A stretch of 64,000 bases of DNA from Virgifigura sp964551315 (lineage in GTDB: Bacteria > Pseudomonadota > Alphaproteobacteria > Dongiales > Dongiaceae), in contig CAZKCM010000005.1 in the NCBI GenBank assembly GCA_964551315.1, positions 56,867-120,866 of the forward strand, given 5' to 3'. Position numbers and translations under genes: made by a program. Under the pieces are notes generated by a model. That model made no database searches, was not told the origin of the DNA, and was given only the letters and a program-made list of their open reading frames with translations. Below are positions 58,719 through 64,000 of the stretch, one piece after another (the first letter of the stretch is position 1; each line of letters opens with the position of its first letter).

Positions 58719-58926
58719 CTATCTCTCTGAAAACGCCAGAATCTTTCCGGACCCGGCGGCATCACTTTCCAGAGTCGCCTTGAACCGCTTTCCATTTTGC
58801 GCGCTGGCGCCGGTCAGGTCCGTGCGGGTTCGGCCCCTCTTGACCGCCGTCAAGCTTGTCCAGCGGCGATGGTGCTAATCAGTTCGGATCCGCTTATTCG
58901 GCGCGTCGAAGCGAAGGGGGATCATC

Positions 58927-59190
58927 TTGGCCGACGAGTTCGCGAGGCTGTTTCGCGAAGAGCACCGCCAAATCCGGGGCGCACTTTCGTCTCGAGGAGG
59001 AAGCACTCTGTCCGTCGCTGGCCGACGTCTTCGAAGCGGCGTACATCGAGAATCTGCCGGTCGACCACGACCGCGCGATCGGTACGGCGGACGCACTCGT
59101 CGGAACGGGCGATTTGAGCGCCGCGGATTCGCGGCGCGCGGCCAATCTGGTCCGGCTGCCGGAAGAGCGCCCGCGGACGGTCATGGAAAC
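58927..59190 (+). pseudogene. Decayed hemerythrin-like (HHE) gene
   Basis: From ATG 58927 one frame reads ADEFARLFREEHRQIR, like the first helix of a hemerythrin-like cation-binding domain. The frame next to it then reads AHFRLEEEALCPSLADVFEA and ENLPVDHDRAIGTADALV, the HFxxEE and DH motifs of the same domain. Between them only about 6 residues remain where about 30 are expected, so there is both an internal deletion and a frameshift. Downstream bases to 59456 give only arginine-rich frames in all phases. The assignment rests on motif matching by eye. Confidence 0.45.
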
Positions 59191-59462
59191 GCGCGTCCTG
59201 CAACCGCGAAGGGCTCGATCTTATCCGGCGGGCGAGCGAGGTGCGGGAGCGGCCTTTCGCCAGGCTTTGGCGATTGCCAACGATGGGCAACCGCAAACGC
59301 CCGTATGCAACGCCGGGGCGGGCGGCAGCCTTCCTTTCCGGACGGGTGCCTTTCCAAGGCGGGCGCCACCGCAAGAAACGGCAAAATGGCCAGGACCCGC
59401 GAAAAACTCGGCCTGAAGCTCGCGGTGGACGCCGGCACCGGGGCACGGGGCTGTGACCTAGG

Positions 59463-59770
59463 ATGACCGACGCCCCCGATGGACCCAGCGGCCCCCGGCG
59501 CGCCGGGGGCCCGTTCACCGTGATGGCCAAGCCCATCGGTCCGCGGTGCAACCTCGACTGTCGCTATTGCTACTACACCGAAAAACAGCGGCTCTACCCC
59601 CGGAACACCGGCCTGCGGATGAGCGATGAAACCGTCGAGGTCTTCGTCCGCGACTACATGACTTCTCAGGCGGGGCCCGAGATCACCTTCGTGTGGCAGG
59701 GCGGCGAGCCGACGCTGCTTGGCCTCGCGTTCTTCGAGAAGGTGGTCGAGCTGCAGCGGCGACACCGGCC
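59463..59770 (+). pseudogene. 5' fragment of an anaerobic sulfatase-maturase-like radical SAM gene
   Basis: About 100 residues of a radical SAM enzyme remain: FTVMAKPIGPRCNLDCRYCY with the CxxxCxxC cluster motif, YTEKQRLYP, MSDETVEVFVRDYMTSQAG and ITFVWQGGEPTLLGLAFFEK. Full proteins have about 400 residues with SPASM clusters. Identity is lost after ELQRRHRP (near 59768); the frame then runs through unrelated, antisense sequence to a stop at 59858. A formylglycine-generating or quinone-cofactor maturase cannot be told apart. Non-functional as it stands. Confidence 0.8.
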
Positions 59771-59856
59771 GGAAGCAGCAGGTCTATCGCGAAGGCCGCA
59801 ATCGTCAGCAGGCCGATCGCGCCACCGAACGCCACGGTTCGGATATTCATTCCCAT
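59760..59856 (-). pseudogene. 5' fragment of a membrane sensor protein gene (histidine kinase N-terminus-like)
   Basis: Reading leftward from ATG 59856 (or 59850), the frame begins MGMNIRTVAFGGAIGLLTIA and AFAIDLLLPAGVAA, a first membrane helix typical of alphaproteobacterial PAS histidine kinases. After AGVAA it enters the antisense of the radical SAM fragment and becomes low-complexity. Only about 32 residues survive. It meets the radical SAM fragment tail to tail within roughly 20 bases. Confidence 0.5.
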
Positions 59857-60207
59857 GAGCGGGACTTCCCCACGACTGGATTTTGGCCAATAGCGCGGCG
59901 CTCGGCCGCGGTCATTGATCCCGCTCAAAGTCGATCTGGAGCCCGACCACCCCCGGCAGAAGTCTATTCTTGCGTAGCTGCGCGGCCGCATTGACGTCGC
60001 TGGTATAAGATGTATAGTAAGTATATCTTAAAAGAACGGCATGCAGTAATGCCGCGGCCTCTGCGGTCCATGAAGCCTCTTGGGGTGTCGCAATCCGCGG
60101 AGCGAGGTGCGTGGCGTCGCGGTGGCGCGTTTCGTCTCCTCGCGAAATGGGCATCTCGTCGCAAGGCACGAAAACCTTGGAGAAGGCGCGATCTGGGGGG
60201 AAACGAC
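59857..60207. promoter_or_regulatory. 351-base upstream region of oxalyl-CoA decarboxylase
   Basis: It contains the inverted repeat at 60006-60030 and, just before the oxc ATG, a GGGGGG-rich ribosome site. The open frame from 60010 to 60208 shows no similarity to oxalyl-CoA decarboxylase and is treated as non-coding. Confidence 0.55.
60006..60030. promoter_or_regulatory. Inverted repeat upstream of oxc
   Basis: TAAGATGTA (60006-60014) and TATATCTTA (60022-60030) form an inverted repeat with 8 of 9 matching positions and a 7-base spacer, 177 bases before the oxc ATG. Its AT-rich GATATA-like arms resemble the sites at 47590 and 55148. Confidence 0.5.
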
Positions 60208-61896
60208 ATGAGCGGAACGGGCATGACCGACGGATTCCACCTCGTGGTGGACGCCCTCAAGCTGAACGGGATCGACACGCTCTACGGCGTCGCCGGCATC
60301 CCGATCACCGACCTGTTGCGCTTGGCGCAGTCGGAAGGGATTCGCTATCTGGGCTTTCGGCACGAGCAGTCCGCCGGGAACGCGGCCGCGATCGCCGGGT
60401 ATCTGACCCAGAAGCCCGGCGTCTGCGTCACGGTTTCGGCCCCGGGATTCCTGAACGGATTGACCGCCCTGGCCAACGCCACCACCAATTGTTTCCCGAT
60501 GATCCTGATCAGCGGGTCGAGCGATCGGGCGATCGTGGACCTAGAGCAGGGCGATTACGAAGAACTCGACCAGCTGAACGCCGCGAAGCCCTACGCGAAG
60601 GCGGCCTACCGCATCAACCGGCCGCAGGACATCGGCATCGGCGTCGCGCGGGCGATTCGCGCCGCCGTGTCCGGCCGCCCCGGCGGCGTCTATCTCGACC
60701 TGCCGGCCGCGGTGCTCGGCTCGGCCCTCGATGCGGACGCGGCCAAGAAGTCGCTGGTCAAGGTCGTCGACGCCGCGCCGCGCCTGGTGCCGGCCGCCGA
60801 ATCGATCGCGCGTGCGATCGATCTCCTGGCCGCGGCCCGGCGCCCGCTCGTTATCCTCGGAAAGGGGGCGGCCTACGCGCAGGCGGACGAGGAGATCCGG
60901 TCGTTCATCGAGACGACCGGCATCCCGTTTCTGCCCATGTCGATGGCAAAGGGCCTTCTCCCGGACGACCATGCGCTGTCGGCCGCCGCCGCACGCTCCT
61001 ATGCGATCGGCAACGCCGACGTGGTGATGCTGATCGGCGCGCGCCTGAACTGGCTTCTCTCGCACGGCAAGGGCCCGCTCTGGCCGGAGGACACGCGCTT
61101 CGTGCAGGTGGATATCTCGCCGACCGAGATCGACAGCAACCGGCCGATCGCCGCGCCGGTCGTCGGCGACATCAAGTCCGCGCTCGCGGCGTTCAACGCC
61201 GCGCTCGAACCGGGGCTGATCAAACCGAGTGCCGCCTGGCTCGATGAGATCGCCCAACGCAAGCAGAAGAACATGGAGCGGATGGCCGCGCGCCTCAACG
61301 CCGACCCGAGCCCGATGAACTTCCACAGCGCGCTGCGCGCCGTCCGCAGCGTGCTGGCCCGCTGGCCGGACGTCTACATCGTCAACGAGGGCGCCAACAC
61401 CCTCGACCTTGCCCGAAACATCATCGACATGCACCGGCCCCGACGGCGCCTCGACAGCGGAACCTGGGGCGTGATGGGCATCGGCATGGGCTACGCCATC
61501 GGCGCGGCCACCGTCACCGGCAAGCCCGTCGTCGCCATCGAAGGCGACAGCGCATTCGGCTTCTGCGGCATGGAAGTCGAGACGATCTGCCGCTATCAGC
61601 TGCCCGTCGTCACCGTCGTCTTCAACAACAACGGCATCTATCGCGGCGACCCGGTCGGCAGCCCGTGCTCGCCGACCGGTCTGACACCGGACGCGCGCTA
61701 CGACAAGATCATCGAGGCGTTCGGCGGCGCAGGCTATCACGTAACCGACACGGTCGGCCTCACGAAGGCCTTAAGCGACGCACTCTCGACGGGACGGCCC
61801 GCCCTCATCAATGCCGTCATAGACCCGACGGCAGGGACCGAAAGCGGCCACATCCAGGGCCTGAACCCGAAGAGTGCACTCGCCGACAAGACGTGA
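60208..61896 (+). CDS. oxc: Oxalyl-CoA decarboxylase
   Basis: A 562-residue thiamine-diphosphate enzyme converting oxalyl-CoA to formyl-CoA and CO2 in the cytoplasm. The N-terminal domain has LYGVAGIPITDLLRLAQSEGIRYLGFRHEQSAGNAAA (with the cofactor Glu) and PGVCVTVSAPGFLNGLTALANATTNCFPMI, then IVDLEQGDYEELDQLNAAKPYAKAAYRI, all close to Oxc. The C-terminal domain has GTWGVMGIGMGYAIGAA and the TPP motif EGDSAFGFCGMEVE ... FNNNGIY. ATG 60208 follows GGGGGGAAACGAC. The usual partner formyl-CoA transferase (frc) is not in the window. In a methylotroph it could feed formate to the C1 pathway. Confidence 0.92.
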   Translation: MSGTGMTDGFHLVVDALKLNGIDTLYGVAGIPITDLLRLAQSEGIRYLGFRHEQSAGNAAAIAGYLTQKPGVCVTVSAPGFLNGLTALANATTNCFPMILISGSSDRAIVDLEQGDYEELDQLNAAKPYAKAAYRINRPQDIGIGVARAIRAAVSGRPGGVYLDLPAAVLGSALDADAAKKSLVKVVDAAPRLVPAAESIARAIDLLAAARRPLVILGKGAAYAQADEEIRSFIETTGIPFLPMSMAKGLLPDDHALSAAAARSYAIGNADVVMLIGARLNWLLSHGKGPLWPEDTRFVQVDISPTEIDSNRPIAAPVVGDIKSALAAFNAALEPGLIKPSAAWLDEIAQRKQKNMERMAARLNADPSPMNFHSALRAVRSVLARWPDVYIVNEGANTLDLARNIIDMHRPRRRLDSGTWGVMGIGMGYAIGAATVTGKPVVAIEGDSAFGFCGMEVETICRYQLPVVTVVFNNNGIYRGDPVGSPCSPTGLTPDARYDKIIEAFGGAGYHVTDTVGLTKALSDALSTGRPALINAVIDPTAGTESGHIQGLNPKSALADKT

Positions 61897-62186
61897 GGAA
61901 GGGCGGCTGACGGGCGCGCGGCCGACAAGGCGCTTCCGGGCCTCGCCGGTCGCCGCCTTTGAGCCGGTCTCGTGACCGCCGGTGGTGCCCAAGGGGAGCG
62001 CAAGGCTCACCAGGAGACCTGCCCCGTCAAGCGGTGCAGTAAGAGATCGACATGCCGGGAACGAGGCACGATCCAGTTCCGTGGTGGCATCGAAAGCTGC
62101 GATCGGCCGCGAATTTGCGCTTGATCAAAGAGCCGGCGCGGGGGGTCGGCCAAGATAAGGTTTCGATGGTCCTTTCGGAGGTTGCC

Positions 62187-62594
62187 ATGGAGATCTGGAT
62201 GCCTTGGGCCGGGCTCGGTCGGGTCGTCCGACGTTGGTTCGAGATCGACAGGTTGCGCCGGGAGCTTGCCTCGATCGACGGCGCCACGCGGGCGGAGCTG
62301 CGTCTTCACGCGCCGGGCGACGCGGCGGCGTTGGCCCGAAACGCGTGGCGGGAGCCAGGTCAACTCCAGCGCATGCTCGAGCGGGTCGGCGTAAGCGAGC
62401 ATCCCTCGCTCGACAATTGGGGCTATCGTCGTGAGCTCGAGCACACCTGCGCGCTTTGCTCGGTCGCCCGTACCTGCCGACGGTGGCTTGCCTCGGGCGA
62501 CCGCGAGGGCTATCAGGCCTTCTGTCCGAACGCCGTCGAGTTGTCGGCCATGGCGGCCGACCGGCGGACGACGTTGGAGAGTGTCGCCAGCTGA
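62187..62594 (+). CDS. DUF6455-like cysteine-containing protein
   Basis: A 135-residue protein with a C-terminal cysteine cluster: ELEHTCALCSVARTCRRWLASGDREG then AFCPNAVELSAMA, a Cx2Cx5C...C pattern that suggests metal or iron-sulfur binding and matches DUF6455. The N-terminal half has two helices (GLGRVVRRWFEIDRLRRELA). ATG 62187 follows CGGAGGTTGCC; ATG 62166 is in frame. No function is known. It lies between oxc and ccoN with wide gaps on both sides. Confidence 0.7.
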   Translation: MEIWMPWAGLGRVVRRWFEIDRLRRELASIDGATRAELRLHAPGDAAALARNAWREPGQLQRMLERVGVSEHPSLDNWGYRRELEHTCALCSVARTCRRWLASGDREGYQAFCPNAVELSAMAADRRTTLESVAS

Positions 62595-63179
62595 GATACC
62601 GATGGACGCCATCGGCTTGGGCGCGGTCGCGCAATCGGTCCCGTGTCGGATTGAGAGGCGACCGCTCGTTCTTCTTCTTTGCACTGGCCGCTTTTGGGCA
62701 CATCCCTTTCGTCCGTCTGATGTCGACATGATCATCCAATCTCGGTAATGCGTCGGGGATCCCTGCTTCATTGGAACGGATCTCGACCGTTGCCCCTCAG
62801 CTGTCGCCAAAGGCACCGTGCAGGGTGGCCAGGGTACCGATGATGGCCAGCGCGAAGCAGCCGAGGCGCGTCGTGATGACTGCCGGACCCTTCACTCCCG
62901 AATCGAAAGGCGATCTGATCTTTCTGCTCGGCTAGTGCCCGCTATCAACGGATGAATTGGCGAGCCGCTGGAGCGGCAAGAGCTCTTCGCCATGCCGCGA
63001 CCTGCCCGGGCGCGCACGGGGGTCGATTCACCATCGGGTGCGGTCGACCCGGCGAGCCGATGGGCGGCCTGAGGCAAAATGTCTCACCCCGGGAGGGCCC
63101 GCCAAACGCCCCTCTTTGTCGCAGCGCAAAGATGTAATCAAAATCCGTCTTTTAGGGTGCCCGCAAAGGGGGTTGGATC
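62595..63179. other. Intergenic region before the ccoN locus
   Basis: About 585 bases without a supportable gene. Short frames on both strands lack recognisable motifs or ribosome sites. I looked for an FNR/Anr-type box (TTGAT-N4-ATCAA) expected for cbb3 oxidase control and did not find a good match. Confidence 0.5.
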
Positions 63180-63362
63180 ATGTCGTCACGGGCGTTGCCG
63201 TTATTCCCCACCGCCGATCTGTCGGAAACCGATTTCCCTGAGCTCGCGCAAACGCGCTCGCGCCGGCGACGGCCAGATCGGCACACGCCTGCACTCCAAC
63301 CCGGCACCGCGGAGCCGTTCACCGCATCCGACTCTGAACCAGGACCAGGGGCGCCAACGTGA
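63180..63362 (+). CDS. Possible 60-residue leader ORF coupled to ccoN
   Basis: An ATG-initiated frame preceded by AAAGGGGGTTGG ends in a TGA that overlaps the ccoN GTG (GTGA at 63359-63362). The product (SSRALPLFPTADLSETDFPE, then a proline- and arginine-rich tail) has no recognisable motif. The overlap fits translational coupling, but chance is possible. Confidence 0.3.
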   Translation: MSSRALPLFPTADLSETDFPELAQTRSRRRRPDRHTPALQPGTAEPFTASDSEPGPGAPT

Positions 63363-64000
63363 TCTCGCAGCTAACCAAGACCGAGCGGCTCCTTGCGCTC
63401 GTCATCTCCGTGTTCGTGGCGTTCGTCGGGCTGTTGATGGCCGGAGCGGGGCAGGCGGATCCATTGGGTGCTCACGGATTCGTCGTGCTTGGCTTCGGCA
63501 TCGCGATGGCCTTCGTGATCATCTCCGGCTACCACGCGCCAGAGCCGGCCAAAGAGCGGCTCGCGCAGTATTACGATGATCCCGTGAAGGCCGGCATTGT
63601 CCTGGCGATGGCGTGGGCCGTTTTCGCGATGTTCATCGGGGATTGGGTGGCGTGGCTGTTGGCTTACCCCGAGATGACCTTCGACGCCGCCTGGGCAAGC
63701 TTCGGACGGCTGAGGCCGGTGCACACCACCGGCGTCATCTTTGGCTTCGGTGGCAATGCGCTGATCGCCACCTCGCTCCACGTCATGCAGCGGACGGGCC
63801 GCACGCGCCTGCCGGACCAGCTCAGTCCCTGGTTCGTGCTCATCGGCTACAACCTCTTCTGCGTGCTCGCCGTCAGCGGTTACCTCATGGGCATCACGCA
63901 GTCGAAGGAATATGCCGAGCCGGAATGGTACGCGGACATCTGGCTCGTCATCGTCTGGGTCACCTATCTGGTTCTCTATCTGCGTACGCTCGCCCGCCGC
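63359..64000 (+). CDS. ccoN: Cytochrome cbb3-type oxidase subunit I, 3' partial
   Basis: The gene is cut by the right window edge after 214 codons. CcoN is the heme-copper catalytic subunit of the high-affinity cbb3 oxidase in the inner membrane. The N-terminal segment has ERLLALVISVFVAFVGLLMAG, a helix, then FVVLGFGIAMAFVIISGY, GDWVAWLLAYPEMTFDAAWASFGRLRPVHTTGVIFGFGGNALIATSLHVMQRT, in which the HTTGVIFGFGGN block carries the low-spin heme His ligand and is diagnostic of CcoN. The start is GTG 63359. It would take electrons from c-type cytochromes such as those encoded at 6038 and 34891. Confidence 0.9.
   Translation, partial: MISQLTKTERLLALVISVFVAFVGLLMAGAGQADPLGAHGFVVLGFGIAMAFVIISGYHAPEPAKERLAQYYDDPVKAGIVLAMAWAVFAMFIGDWVAWLLAYPEMTFDAAWASFGRLRPVHTTGVIFGFGGNALIATSLHVMQRTGRTRLPDQLSPWFVLIGYNLFCVLAVSGYLMGITQSKEYAEPEWYADIWLVIVWVTYLVLYLRTLARR

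Noticed and set aside
59771..59858. The C-terminal 30 residues of the radical SAM frame as real protein
   Set aside because: They are the antisense of a signal-anchor-like sequence and do not match any radical SAM protein region.
60010..60207. A 66-residue N-terminal extension of oxalyl-CoA decarboxylase
   Set aside because: The residues are basic and unlike the family; the ribosome site and normal length support ATG 60208.
63079..63579. A 166-codon plus-strand ORF across the ccoN start
   Set aside because: It runs out of frame through the conserved ccoN coding sequence and has no motif.

Overview
The window is GC-rich DNA with long antisense shadow frames and tightly packed, often ATGA/GTGA-coupled genes. 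It carries a bacterial tetrahydromethanopterin (H4MPT)/methylofuran C1 pathway beside a lanthanide-type methanol dehydrogenase (XoxF) and a pqqABCDE operon, a combination that points to an aerobic methylotrophic alphaproteobacterium. No MxaF-type (calcium) methanol dehydrogenase is visible. No rRNA, IS element, CRISPR array or replication origin was seen.

Layout. 1-1.6 kb: the two ATPases of a Dpp/Opp-type importer. 1.6-5.6 kb: a GAF/multi-PAS HWE-type histidine kinase and a LuxR-type regulator with a degenerate receiver. 6-9.1 kb: cytochrome c, proline iminopeptidase, FolP and an SRPBCC protein. 9.2-28.4 kb: the C1 island. pcd-fhcBADC runs leftward; mptG, mtdB, an ATP-grasp gene, mch, a RimK-like gene, a CitG-like gene and fae run rightward; a HisA-like gene, mfnD- and mfnF-like genes, a DUF6513-DUF447-mfnB operon and folB/mfnE-like genes follow. 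Together these encode formaldehyde capture on H4MPT, oxidation to formate, and many steps of H4MPT and methylofuran synthesis.

28.5-47.5 kb: the quinoprotein region. It has a SoxYZ-like carrier and metallo-hydrolase (the predicted quinoprotein relay), a pentapeptide-repeat protein, xoxF-xoxG-xoxJ, a NitT/TauT-type ABC importer, a Ped/Lut-like ABC pair (homologues are linked to lanthanide uptake) preceded by a beta-propeller gene collapsed to one blade, a CXXCW protein, pqqABCDE and several secreted or membrane orphans.

47.6-62 kb: an accessory region. A PanB-like protein with altered metal ligands, its GntR regulator, a branched-chain-amino-acid-type ABC importer, a fatty-acid-hydroxylase-like membrane protein, a cupin, a frameshifted amidohydrolase, two tRNAs (Leu-GAG, Arg-ACG), a decayed stretch with a hemerythrin-like remnant and two truncated genes meeting at a junction, then oxalyl-CoA decarboxylase. 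AT-rich palindromes built around GATATATC lie upstream of four of these units and may define one GntR regulon. The window ends inside ccoN (cbb3 oxidase subunit I).

All family assignments come from reading motifs by eye; no database search was run. Start sites were chosen from Shine-Dalgarno sequences and gene overlaps, and alternatives are stated.
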